Assembly (NCBI GenBank): GCA_009746045.1
Contig: RPFO01000246.1
Location: 2,907,758 to 2,971,757 of the forward strand
Direction of reading: 5' to 3'
DNA from: Mesostigma viride
Taxonomy: Eukaryota > Streptophyta > Mesostigmatophyceae > Mesostigmatales > Mesostigmataceae
DNA length: 64,000 nt
Each line of letters begins with the position of its first letter. Position 1 is the first letter of the stretch. Under the pieces are notes generated by a model that searched no databases, was not told the DNA's origin, and saw only the letters and a program-made list of their open reading frames with translations. A program made the translations under genes and the position numbers. Below, in pieces: positions 1 through 11,465 of the stretch.

Positions 1-354
1 GTACAAGGGAGCGTACAAGTTTCGTGACATTGAGATCGATGGATGGGGGTCATTTCTCCAGGAAAAGTGAATGCCGGTCCCATTTGGCAAATATAATCGA
101 TGATTAATTCCATGCAACATTTTGCGTTGGTCAAATGTGTAAATTTGCATTATTCATCGATTCAATAAAATTATGGGGGTGGGTATACCCACCATTTGAT
201 GGTTGAAAGTACTACTAGCTTCGTCGATTAACTCTTCTCAACATGGTCCTCTAGTCGACTAGGATTGTACCAATCCATCAGGGTATCGAGAAACTTGTTA
301 TGCCGAAACACTCCGGTCGAAAATTTCGTGCCACCTGCAGGCAATCAAAAAGCG
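1..354. other. No recognisable feature
   Basis: AT-rich stretch at the window edge. I see no coding exon, repeat or RNA gene in it. Confidence 0.5.
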
Positions 355-480
355 CACGCGGACCGACGGGAAAGAGTAGTTAGTCACGAAATTAAAAAAA
401 CGACAAAAAGTGTCACACGCGGCCCGGCGGGAAAGAGTAGTTTGTTACGAAGTTAAAAAAACGACGAAAAGTGTCACACT
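355..480. repeat. Two-copy 61-bp tandem duplication
   Basis: Two adjacent diverged copies about 61 bp apart share a GGGAAAGAGTAGTT core, an A-rich run and a terminal AAAAGTGTCACAC. The second copy begins near 421. No coding role is visible. Confidence 0.7.
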
Positions 481-649
481 TTTCGGAACATTCGAAGTGG
501 GCCCGGCCGAGAGCTTCTTGCGGCTTTCAGTTGAGGAACAACAGCTTGTCTGCCATGTGAGGAGAACGCCAGGTGAGGAGAACGGGTGCGGGGCCAGCCT
601 TACCCCGCGCGCGGGGGAGGCGGACAGCGGACATCCGCAGCTCACCAGT

Positions 650-1105
650 GAGGTGATGGGGGCAAGAATGTCGCGCTTAAATGCCGAGAGAAGAGTCGTC
701 GAGGTCTCGTCTGCCGGCTGGTCGAAGTGCTTGACGATGACATTGTGGCTGCGCTGGGTGATGTCGGCCTCCTCACAAAGGTCGAGTGCTCAGTTGTTGC
801 TTGAGCTGTGCCGCGATGGTGGAGGTGGTGTCCAAGGTGGTGTGGTGCTTAAGAAAGTCCGCCCAGGTGGAGGGAGAATCGCTGGCCGGGCCAGCAGATG
901 CCGGCTGGGCAGCGATGTCCTTCACCGCCTGGGCGGTGAGGCCTGCCGCCGGTCGGTCGTGCAAGCACTCAAAGGCGGTGGCGCGGACTGGCGGTGGCTT
1001 GGAGGCGCTTGCATGACAGTCGAGGTCGAGGAGCTGGGCCTTGATGTCGGCAGTGGAGGCGGAAATGGCAGTGGAGGTGGAGGCAACGGTGGTGGAAAGG
1101 TGCAT
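650..1105 (-). pseudogene. LINE ORF1 fragment (N-terminal coiled coil and RRM-like start)
   Basis: Reading the minus strand from 1105 to 773 gives an Ala/Ser/Thr-rich segment (STAISASTADIKAQLLDLD) that suits the coiled-coil part of an L1-type ORF1 nucleic-acid-binding protein. After a stop and a frame change near 773 the reading continues with ITQRSHNVIVKHFDQPADET, which resembles the start of an ORF1 RRM domain. The C-terminal ORF1 domain is absent downstream. A C-terminal piece lies upstream instead, at 1446-1766, so these are probably two broken copies. LINE assignment is by motif appearance only. Confidence 0.4.
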
Positions 1106-1445
1106 GAGGGAGCTCAGTAGCTATAGCGTGCCTCCCATTGCTGCCACATCTGTAAAGAGGGGGGTCATGTGCGCTGCTGGAAGGCTTCTGTAAGGATGGA
1201 ACGGAGTGTGGGGGCGGAGATGGATGGAGCCCAGATCTCGCCATCAGAGCGCATGAGAAGGGAGTTGAGAATGGCATGTGCTGGAGTTGGGGGCGGGCGC
1301 ACCCGAGCAGGGCGTCGGGGTTAAACCAATGCCCGTGCGGGGTGATGGGGCGATTGATGTCGTGGAGATGGAGGCACAGGTCGTAAAGCGAGGCGTAGTC
1401 CCCGAAGAAGAGGCAATGCAGGGCAGTTGCCGGGGACATGTTGGT

Positions 1446-1766
1446 CTAGTCGTGATCGTCGACCTTGAAAGGTTGGGGCCGAAAGCGCGGTTCTGTGGGG
1501 CGCGAAAACCCTCCTGTTTTGTCGGCTGGGCCGCGGCTGCGTTTAGGATCAGGTGATGCCGATGGCGAGGCCGCAGGAGCCGAGTGCACTACCAACGCTA
1601 GCTTGAGGCCGACGTAGATGGCCGCCCCCTTCCAGTAAACCGGCTTCCCCGCCGCGGTCAACCGGAGCTGGAGGTAGGTCGGCCATAGCTCCCGTCGCCG
1701 TTGTTGCTGCGCCAGGGTCAAGTCGTCGTCCAGGGTGTAGTGAGTCTTCTCGAGCCGCTTGAACAC
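1446..1766 (-). pseudogene. LINE ORF1 C-terminal domain fragment
   Basis: This minus-strand reading frame holds TLDDDLTLAQQQRRRELWP, then LQLRLTAAGKPVYWKGAAIYV shortly after with a Lys/Gly-rich turn. The pattern (acidic D-L-T, then R-R-x-L-W-P, then A-G-K-P-V and a final hydrophobic strand) is typical of the C-terminal domain of L1-type ORF1 proteins. A related segment, MDEDYTPAQLAARRKCWN, occurs at 33412-33708. No endonuclease or reverse transcriptase follows it here, so the copy is a fragment. Confidence 0.45.
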
Positions 1767-1950
1767 ACCATGGGCGGGTCGAATTAAGACGTACGTGGAC
1801 CTATATCCAGAACTGAAGCGCGCCGGGGCTGCCGCACCGCCACGTAGTCTGGACAGGCATGCAGGCCTGACGGTTGTTGGGGCCTTCGGGGCACGAAACG
1901 TTACAAAGTCCCAGGTGACTTGTGATCGATCGGGGACGTTGAAATTGACA

Positions 1951-2259
1951 TTAATTAATTAAACTCAAGTGCTCCCGTAGGGGAGTCACGGAGCATTAAC
2001 CCCGATCGATGGATGGATGGATGGACGGACGGACGGACGGGTGGGTGGGTGGGTGGGTGGATGGATGGATGGATGGATGGATGGATGGATGGATGGATGG
2101 ATGGATGGATGGATGGATGGATGGATGGATGGATGGATGGATGGATGGATGGATGGATGGATGGATGGATGGATGGATGGATGGATGGATGGATGGATGG
2201 ATGGATGGATGGATGGATGGATGGATGGATGGAGGGGTACACGCAATCCTACCGGTCCA
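1951..2259 (+). repeat. Dispersed repeat copy A carrying an expanded (ATGG)n microsatellite
   Basis: A TTAATTAATTAAACTC start is followed by a small inverted motif (GTGCTCCC and GGGGAGTCACGGAGCA), then tetranucleotide repeats from about 2006 to 2233, then GGGTACACGCAATCCT and CCGGTC. Copy B at 51650-51735 has the same flanks but only about three ATGG units. The array here starts with GGAC and GGGT variants and then runs as about 44 pure units from 2058. All long reading frames through the array are artefacts of the repeat. Confidence 0.85.
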
Positions 2260-2305
2260 AGCTTGCTATCTACAAGCTATCGACAAAACAGTCCTACTCT
2301 AGATA

Positions 2306-3252
2306 GCGACGGTGCCCGCGACCCTAGGGGTCTTGTCGAGCATGCTTCCCACGAGTGCAAACGCGCGGCTTCCCCACTGCAGGGTTGTTGTTGTCCTCTA
2401 TGACCTGGGCCCACTTGGTCGCGTGAGCTAATGGTTACGTACGTTACAATTTGCAATACTTAACACACATCGGCTCACATCATGCAGAGCAACCACATGT
2501 CAAAACAAGGAGAATTGCGCATGGGCGCCCAAACAATGACATGACCTGCAATACACAGCAACGTGTATTGATTTTCTGTACTTGAAAAGCCATTGATGGT
2601 TACGGGCATGCTCTGGTGTTGTTGAAAAGTATGCAACACAGCTATGTCAGAGCTATCAACAAGCAGTTTTTCGGTGAGGCAGTCACCCCAGCAGGACCAT
2701 CAGTTAGCTGCGCAGCTAGCAGCGCCAGGACGCTAGACCTCACAATAACATCAACCTCATCATGTGGCTGATTCAAGCTCCGCCCCAAGGTTTCTGCGCC
2801 GACTATCTCGTTTCAGGCCTTGGTCTGGTGTCTCTCCCCACTTTTGATGGCTCTTGCCTGGTGACAGGTATGGGCTCCGATAATCCTGCAATACGTTGCA
2901 TGACAACGTTGGGCAACATTTAGGACAAGCCAGCAGTAAGCAGGTAATCAGGAGGCGAACGGTGCGTATCGCATGGCAATGGACTAACTTGCTACCAGCC
3001 TAGACAGGCAATGAACTAAAACTTGCAACCAGCCAAGACAACAGGAATTCGTCATGGCAGACTGCCTCGGACATGGGCCCACCCGAGCATACATGTCCTT
3101 AGTGCATGATGGGAACATGCCATACAATAGCAAAAGCAGGTTAAGGGCAGAGGGGTGTAACCCTTGAGCAAGTAATAAACAGATGAAATGAGCTGACTCA
3201 GTTTTTTCTATTAATTCCGCGTGACCAGTCATGGTTAGCGCAATTATTTGCA
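2306..3252. other. No gene recognised
   Basis: About 950 bp with short interrupted frames only. It would contain the 3' untranslated region of the minus-strand gene ending at 3253 if that terminal exon is right. I saw no TGTAA on the minus strand close behind the proposed stop. Confidence 0.4.
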
Positions 3253-6200
3253 TCAATTTATAGTACATGAGCCGACGTATTCTAATCCAGCTAATTGGCC
3301 ATTGCTCAAGGAGCGATAACATGGCATTTTGCATGATGGGAACCACTCTGCAAGGGTGCAAGCCGTGCCGGCCTGCCCCACGATGTAGAGAGTTAGCAAC
3401 GGAAACAACGTACCTCCCCATAAGACGGATAGCTCAGTGTTGGCTCCTGGGGCCACTGGCGCTTGCTGACAGGTGGCGACAGGGATGCATGTTGGCCCAC
3501 GGGCATCGACATGTCCATGCCTGGGCTATGCCCGCCGTATGGCACAAGTGCATGGCCAAGGGAGCTGCCCGCTTTGCTCGGCTGCAGCCACGAGCGGCGC
3601 TGCTGCCTCTCCTTCTCCTCCATGGCACTTTTCTGCTCTGCCTCAATCCCCAGCCGCTCCACCTGGGTGATCCTGGAGAGTGCCGGTGCGAACGGAGGAG
3701 GTGTAGAAAAACGTAAGAGCGATCAGCAGCTCTGATTCGTCACCATAGTGAACAATCCCAATAGAAACCGCGGTCATCTGCCTTCTTTTTGCAAACCGGC
3801 GTGGGCATGGATTTTCAAGAAAGCAGAACTTATTATAAAACCTATTCCCCCAGGAGCAGCTCAGCCTTGCACGACGGGGGGACTTGATTTATTGTGTGGA
3901 CATGCCCACTCTACCCACGCTCGCAATTCACAGTGCCCAGCCCCCAGCACCATCCAGGGCGGCTGTGTTCCATTAGGAGGGGAGCGACCAACACAAAACC
4001 CCATGCAGATACCCACCTGGGACCACTAGAAGATAAAACAGCTAAATCAAGCCTGAAGAATCCGAGTAGCATACACACACAATCATGGCAGGGGTTCACT
4101 GCGCAGAAACAAGGGTGGTGGGCGCAAATGGAGAGTAAAAGCACATTCGTCTGTCATAACAAAAAAAAGGCCGCAGCCATGCTCACCTGCTGCGAACGAG
4201 GGAGGATACGGTCGCCCTGTCAGGTGCCAGCAACTTTAGCCCCCCCCTGCAATGGTTCAGGTGGGAACGAGACAGCAAATGTCACATGAATGTGTCTGAG
4301 TCCAATTCAGCACCCTAAAGCATCTTTCTCTCGTGCTTTCGGGGCTGCCTACGGTGGCACCACCATGGCTCTGTGCATGGTGAGCACCAAGCAGCCAAGT
4401 ATCCGCCATAGGGGGGTCCAAACAAGTGGCAGGTTCTATGTTGCAACCCAAGCAAGCAAGCTCTGCTCACCGCCTGGTGCGCTGGCGAGAGGCAAACGCA
4501 GACCCGGGGAGCAGGGGGACGACCACAAGCCGTTCGCGCTTGCCACCGCTCTTTCCTTTGGTCTTTCCAGCGCCGGCTCTGTAAAACATTTTGTTCTCAA
4601 AATGATATTAAAAAAAGAGCATGTTCCCACGGGGGGATGCAAGGAAGAAGAAAGTCGATTGCAGAGGGGAAGACGGGTGACAAGGAGGCGAGGGAGGGCC
4701 AGGTCAGCATCCAAATACACATGTTGTAAGCCACCTAGGACTGCACGATACGACATCCTTTCCAAAGGGGTCGCCCTCGCAACGCCAGGATGTGCGGACA
4801 CATCTGGGTGGGCCAGAGACCATGGATGACACCCTGGGACGTCGATGAGCCACGCCCTAGCATGCCCTGGCGACATGACCAGCATTGTAAGTAGCAACAT
4901 GTCACTGTACGTGGCAACATGTCCTAGCGAGAGATGTGGCACCCACCGGACACGCCTGACACACGCGGAGGGGCTCCGTGCGCCATCCTCTGGCACATGG
5001 CCTGGGCGGCAGCTCACGTCCAGCTCATCCGTGCGCTCCTGGGCGTGGGTGTACCGCCGGCGTGGCCTGCTGCTGCGGGGCATGATGTCGCCCTCCGGTT
5101 CCTATAAGGTGCCAGCAAGAGGAATCCAGGCAGAGGGTGCCAGCATGCGTGGGGGGGGGGGGAGGAAGGTGACGGGAAGCGGCAAGCATTTCCCACCAAT
5201 CGCCTACACTCTTCATGCGACCACAAGGTCGCAAGCTGAAGACATCGTTGTTGCTACGACACAGTGACAGATGCCAGGGGCTAGCCTGGCAACTTCTGAG
5301 ATGTGCCCTGAAGCTCAAGGGCAGGCATGCGAGTCGTGCTTGGAGCACATGTACAGGCATGCACTCGGGCAAGAGCACAGCAGGGGTGGAAGAAAGCAGC
5401 GGACGGCAGAATATTTTGGCACAAGCGACAGGACGTACGCACCGCCGCATGCAGCACCCTCGCGGCCGACGTGCGCGGGAGAGCACTGTTGCCGTCGCCG
5501 TCGCCGCCATCACGCGTAGGCACACGCAGCTGTGCCAACGCCCGGGCAGGGAAAGGCCCACCACGGTGTGCGCGGTGAGCCCCCTTGCTGCCAACGTCTT
5601 GATTGTCCCCACCACTGCTGCTGCCACTGCCGCGCCGCGCCCCATGCCGCCGGTCCCTGCCGCGAATGTCGCGGTCGTTGGGGGCGTCACTCCCACTGCT
5701 GTACTCATCGGTACTGCTGCCGCTGGCGCGGGACCTCCTGTGCCCGGACGCCGACGGTGACACGTGCCGACGACCCGATCGCTGCCACCGCCGTTGCTCA
5801 CGCTGCAGCTGCTCCAGCGGCCCTGCTGGCACACGGCCCCCATCAAGCTGGTTGCCACCAACCCTGCCATCCGCTGCATATCTCGGCTGGCCCCTGCGAG
5901 CTGTCGCTGCTGAAAGTGGCCCCCCTGTGCTTCCGTTTGCACCATCCAAGACGTCATCGTCATCTGATGCAATCAGCGCGTTCAACTGCCGATGGCCATC
6001 ACGGGACCGCGGCCGGTACCCCCCCGGCGACGCGCGGGGCAAGGGTGCAACATAGGCCTCCCCAACCCCAACCCCACTTGCTGGCGTCCGTCTCCCAGTC
6101 CTGCCATCAACCACACGAGCCAGCACAGGCACCTCGTCGTCGTCATAGTAACGCCCCTCGCCGTCCAGGTTCAGGTGCCTCGGCAGGGACGCCAGTGAGT

Positions 6201-9200
6201 CCTGCTCCCAGCCATACCCTGCGCCCCGCCCCCGCCACCCCTCCCCCTCCAACACGGCACCATGCCACGGGCCTGCCGTACCCAGCCGCGCGTCGCCCTC
6301 GCTGCCCGCACGCGCGTCATACCCCAAGCCACTCCGGCCCTGCTCTCGGTCACCATGTGGCAGCGCGAGGCCGGCGTCTGGGTCACTTTGGCGCGACTGC
6401 CGTGTCGCGCGGGGCTCTGCACGCCAGCCCCCCCCCTCGGACCGCAGCACTGCCAGCGCGGACGCCGGCGCCATCGAGTCGTACCCCGGCGCACGAGGTG
6501 CAAGCGAGGGCTTGCGGCGGCCGGGCGCTTTGTCCGGGTGCGACCAGTGGCCCGGTCTCCTGCTACTGCTGGCAACCGCGCTGGCGGGCCGCGGGTATGG
6601 CAGCACGTCCTGTCCCACGGGGAAGATGTCCGGGTGGCTACAATAGTACTCGTAGCTGTCTTCTGTCACCATGGTCGGGGGCGGCTGCCGCAGCGAGGTG
6701 GACGCCCCCACCCCTCTGCCATAGCGCAGGGCCGATGGCGGTGCATAGTCGCTGGTGTCTGCCACGCGGGTCCCAAGGAGGTCCTGCGCACCCTGGGGGA
6801 GGGCCACCTTGTCCAGCTCTACCCCCAGCCACGAGGTGGGGACCCGGAGACGTGCATCAGTAGTCTTGCCACGGGCGGCTGGCCTGCCCCTGTGTGCCGC
6901 TGCCCTCGTGGCCTGCGTGCCGGATGACGGTGATACCCTGTACGCACCGGGTGCCAGCGGGGCGCCCGCAAAGGGCGGCTCATCCGCGTCCACCACGCGC
7001 GGGCGCGACATGTGGTTCCAGAACTGCTGGTGCTGGGTCACGCGCGGCGTCTGCCAAGGGAGGCAGGGGAGAGGGAGGGATGCCGAAGAGAGATAAGAAG
7101 GGGGGAGGGAAGAGGAGCAACGAGACAGGAGAGCAACGGTGCGGTCAAACGATCATGCACGGGTGGAGGGATTTTAGGAAGACAAAACTTCATAGTGTGA
7201 ATGGTGCCTAGGGGAGAAAAGGCTGGCAAAATGCGTGGCAGCACGGCGAGAGAAAGGCAGCAAAAACAGCCAGAGTCACACTGCATAGCTTACTCATCAA
7301 CAATTGGTAAAATGTGTGCCTCAAGGGGGGCTCGCTCGCGGCTCATCCCTCACGGCTCGTCGCGCATGGCGGCTGCAAAGGATCAATTGGCTGATTTGGC
7401 TCAGTGAGCGATAGAACCTCCAAACATCAGCGCGACCGTGAAAAGGAACACACAGCCATGGGCAGTGCGGTGGTGGTGCTCAAGCCAGACCCACCACACC
7501 ATATCCTGGTTGCTGCGTACCCCATCCATGCCCCATCTCACCCACGCCCTTATGATGCCCTCAGCAAGCCAACTCCATGTCCTGACGACACCCTCAGCAC
7601 GTCAATACGACGCCCTTACCACGTTGTCACCACATCACCAAGCACCTCGTGCACAAGATGAAAGAGGCAAGGGACCACGTGACCGAGCGGAGGTCACCGG
7701 GACTGGCTACGACATATCGATATGGCCCGCGACAAGTATGCACCCACTGCCACAATTAAAACGATCTTTATGTCGATTTTCCGAAGCATGCTTGCGACAC
7801 CCCCCCGTATCCTTGGCACAAACCGCCCATCACACCAAGTGTGTTGATTCAAGTGTGTTTAAGGCACACTTGGCCCTATCTAGGCCAAGCATATGGCATC
7901 TATGCCTTGTTCTAATGCCAACATCACAAAATGCTTGCCCGGGATCGCGCGCACCCACCTTCTGCAACGAGAGCGGCGTGAAGATCTGCGAGGGAAGCAC
8001 CACCTCGGGCCGCATGGGGCGTGGCAGAAGAAGGTCTGAGTACTCACGTGACCTTGTGCGGCCAAGGGGGTAGCCACCAACGGCAAATACAGGGGTGGAG
8101 GGGGGGTGAGCACGGGGGTGCGGGTAGGGAGAAAGGGGGGACCAAGAACAGCCAACGCAAGAAACCCACATTATCAGCCTTGTAGCCCACAAGCAAGGAC
8201 TGACCGGCAGCTACTAGCATCCCGCCTTCATTATCATGATTACACGCCTTCACGGGCGCGAGGAGTGGGCCCAGACAACACCCACACAGGCATCCAGCGC
8301 AGCATCGCAAGAGGCTGTTTTTCACGCCAGACTTAAAAGGACCTGAGAAACCACATATGGCCTGAGAGCAAAGAGTTCTCCAAACAGGCATGGACCACGG
8401 GCGCCTTGCGGCTGGGCCTTATCCAAGCGCACCAAGCGCAAGTGAGCTCAAGGCAGTTGGCCAGGGTAAGGTGCTGGGAAAACCATGGTACTGCCAAGTT
8501 GCGGACGTCCCAGCATTGCCTGGCATCGGTCGCCACGCTCCATGCAGGATATGACCCAATGTCCGTGTGGTGAGCCTTCTAGTGAGCTGTACTGGCAATG
8601 GGACTTGGACCACGCATGGCAAAGCATACTTGGACTATGCCCGACTCATGACTTGGCCTGATAACATGGTGGTGTGCATATGAGGGGCACAGGCGGGTTG
8701 CATCTTTTTGCAGCATTCAAGCTAACACTAGTATACGGACTAGGATGTATAGTTAGATGTGCGGAGGCACGTGAGGCCTTGGTCTTCCCACACTGGAGCC
8801 AGATAAGCCATGGTTGTAACCAGTGACTCTTCATCCTCTTCACCACAGTTGCCTTCACACTACCCTGTGGCCAGGTCACTTAGGGCAACACGCCACGGAC
8901 TGTGCTCGGGGAAAAGACGCTCGGCCATTGTTGTGCCCGAGCATATATTTCATGGTTACTCCATTGCTACCACGCCTGGCAGACCTTGGCAGGACCGCTA
9001 CCATCAATCTTCCTTGGTTGTTGTTATCCAGGACGTCCACTTGTCTGGTGAATGACAGTAACGTTCTGGATTAATCCGTCTTGACAAGTACCCGCACATC
9101 ACAGGACTCAAGCACTTGCCAGTCCTGAAATCCTGTGGCTGCCTCGGTACTATCGACCAAGAGACTGACCACAGTACCTCCTAGTGACAGTAGTCCTGAG

Positions 9201-10573
9201 TCACGTGTCTGTGATGGTTCACCCTATCACGCCACGTGCCCTCGCCCTCACGTACCCCTAGACCCGGTACTACTGCGGTACCCGGCGGCATCACTTCGGG
9301 ACTTGATAACTTTCAAGTCCCTTGTCCAAATAAGGTGTTCAGCACGGCGTTGGAAAGATCTCTTTAAGTATGTTATGCTTAGCATATTTAATCACCAAGA
9401 TGCTAACTTGTATACTTTGCCGACTAGGATGCAGACATAGTGTGACCTCAGTCCTCGCCCTGCCCCCACTTGACTTGCCACACCACCAGTACACACATCT
9501 CCAGCGTCCGGAGCTCAACTGCACAATTGTTCAGGTGGCCGCACCATGTTGGAGTTCCAGCCACTGGTGGGGAACAAACAGCGGCTGGTCGTGGTCAGCA
9601 GACAGAAAGCTTCAAAAACCATACCACAGTCTTCAGCAGTTAACGCTGATACCTAGATGGGACACTCTAATGCTTTGCTTCAACAAGAACCAGTATAAGA
9701 CCGACATCAGAGGGAAGCTGCCCGCACTAGCATAAGTCGGGGGCAAGCATCGTCGCATGGACAGCACGGGGGCAAGCATTGTCGCATGGATAACACAGGG
9801 TCAAGCAAACCAGTTGCCCAGCAACTTGCGATAATCACAAAATGGTCTCAGCAACGAACCAGAAGAGGGCACTTCATTCTAATCAAGGATAGCGCTCTAC
9901 ACTGTAATGGATGAGAGTAGAGGAGAGGATTAGATTAGGTAGTATCCCCGTGTTAGTGCTTGTGCTTGAACACGTGGCGGCGTAAGGCGTCAGGGTTGAA
10001 TGCGGGTTGAATTCATTGGGCAAACAAACGTGCGGTATATTCTTACCAGTTAAGGTCTCCCACGAGAGAGCGTCCTGAAGGCATGGGAGCAGAAATATCC
10101 TGCATACGCTGTGGAGCGCTTCGGGGCCGGGCCGGCGGGTATGGCTGCACAGAAACGACTCCCCCGGCCAGGCGCATTTCCTCGCGAGCACCCTCATTTT
10201 CGGTCAGGACAGCTTTATTTCCTTGATTTTTCAATGCTGACAGCAACGGGGTCGAGTCATCCGAGCGGTCAAAAGTCGCCAGTGCAGCATTCGCCTTCTT
10301 GACTGGCAATACTCCGGTTGCGATAAAACTTTTTATAGGCACCCCGCTATCCTCTGCGGCTAAGCGCCACTCCCTAGAAACTGGCGCGACATAGATACCT
10401 TCGGCCGACCCAATCTGCAACGACCCTCCTTTTCCGAGCGGCTGATTGCTGCGAACATTGCCGCGGCTGTCAAGGAGTCCATGGTCTGTCGAGGTGCTAT
10501 GTCCTTTCAGCACAGTGCTTTCATCGAAAAGGCTCCTGCCCATCCTTAGCCACACGAACTGGAAAGTTGGCAC
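3253..10573 (-). CDS. Unrecognised 8-exon gene, about 976-aa low-complexity protein
   Basis: I built this model from minus-strand exons whose phases agree at each junction: 10573-10047, 8052-7959, 7050-5443, 5101-4947, 4578-4471, 4246-4187, 3672-3414 and 3372-3253. Donors include GTAAGA, GTGGGT, GTGCGT and GTGAGC; acceptors include TTTTACAG and CATTGCAG. An alternative start is the ATG at 10543. The 1608-bp exon 3 encodes residues 208-743, rich in Arg, Ser, Gly and Asp and probably disordered, after a better ordered start (TPRVTQHQQFWNHM). Exon 7 begins with a short charged helix that could be a coiled coil (VERLGIEAEQKSAMEEKER). I see no catalytic motif, transmembrane segment or known family. 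The last exon and the AAG acceptor of exon 2 are the weakest points. The gene is divergent from SEC23. Confidence 0.6.
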
Positions 10574-11465
10574 ACCAGAATGTATACGCCTACTAACTGC
10601 AAAGCATCCTCATCGCTATAGTAGAGCGATCCTGCTGCACAACGCAAGCCTGGAAGGTACTGTAAGGCTCTGCAATAAATAGAATGAATATAGATATGTA
10701 GGCTGCGGGATAGCAAGCCAAAAGCGATGCAACGAGGCACTGCACTAGGCGATGTCTTTCACTGGCCGTCACATAAAAATTCTAGCACGTTTGTAAACGT
10801 ACTTTGCATCGGGCTGTGGCTGCCAAAATGGAAGTTCTTGACTTGGTTCTGAAAGAATGTAATATATATTTTTTTTGAGACTATATCATTTCATGTGCCC
10901 ACGGTGGAGGCCATAACTCATTACCGTTAGGCGTAATTCGCGTAAAACGGTGAAATTCGATGTCTCCGCCACTGCTCCGCACTCCGCAGGTTCGCACGGA
11001 CACCTGGATACTGAGTCAAAGACAGAGTATACGCAAATCAGTTGACTACCGTACTCACTTGTCGTAGCAAGCTGACTTACTAACGCACCTTCCAAAGACC
11101 CTGTCATCTCACAATCAAGCACTGCACTAAGCACTGTTACAGTACAACACTTAACTGTACGTGATGACTGCTCGATTTTGTCCTTCACGAGGCGCGCTTG
11201 ACCTGTGCATGCACTCAAGGGCAGCAGAGATGTCACCAGCACTCAAGGGCAGAAGCCTGCATGCTGTAATGGCTGGTTGCAGGAAGGGAAAATGAGCAGT
11301 CACGTGGATACTGTAGTTAAGTGGACAAATATTCAAGGCTAAATGTTAGCTTCCCGAAAGTTTTAGCACAGCCCAGGATTTTCCTGTCTGTCCGGCATTT
11401 TTTTTTAACGCATATAGTATTCCATGATGAATTTATCGACTTGGTGACCAGCGACGTCGCGGGAA
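10574..11465. promoter_or_regulatory. Divergent intergenic region, presumed shared promoter zone
   Basis: Only 892 bp separate the proposed start codons of the minus-strand gene (10573) and SEC23 (11466), so both promoters should lie here. An AT-rich run near 10858-10876 is the only composition break I notice. I cannot point to specific factor sites. Confidence 0.35.

Noticed and set aside
410..1120. 236-aa plus-strand Gly-rich frame
   Set aside because: Antisense of the LINE ORF1 fragment, which reads as a better protein on the minus strand.
1955..2403. Frames of Met-Asp-Gly-Trp or Pro-Ser-Ile-His repeats
   Set aside because: They are translations of the ATGG microsatellite, open in several frames at once.
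5532..6863. 443-aa plus-strand frame
   Set aside because: Shadow of exon 3 of the minus-strand gene, which has consistent splice phases.
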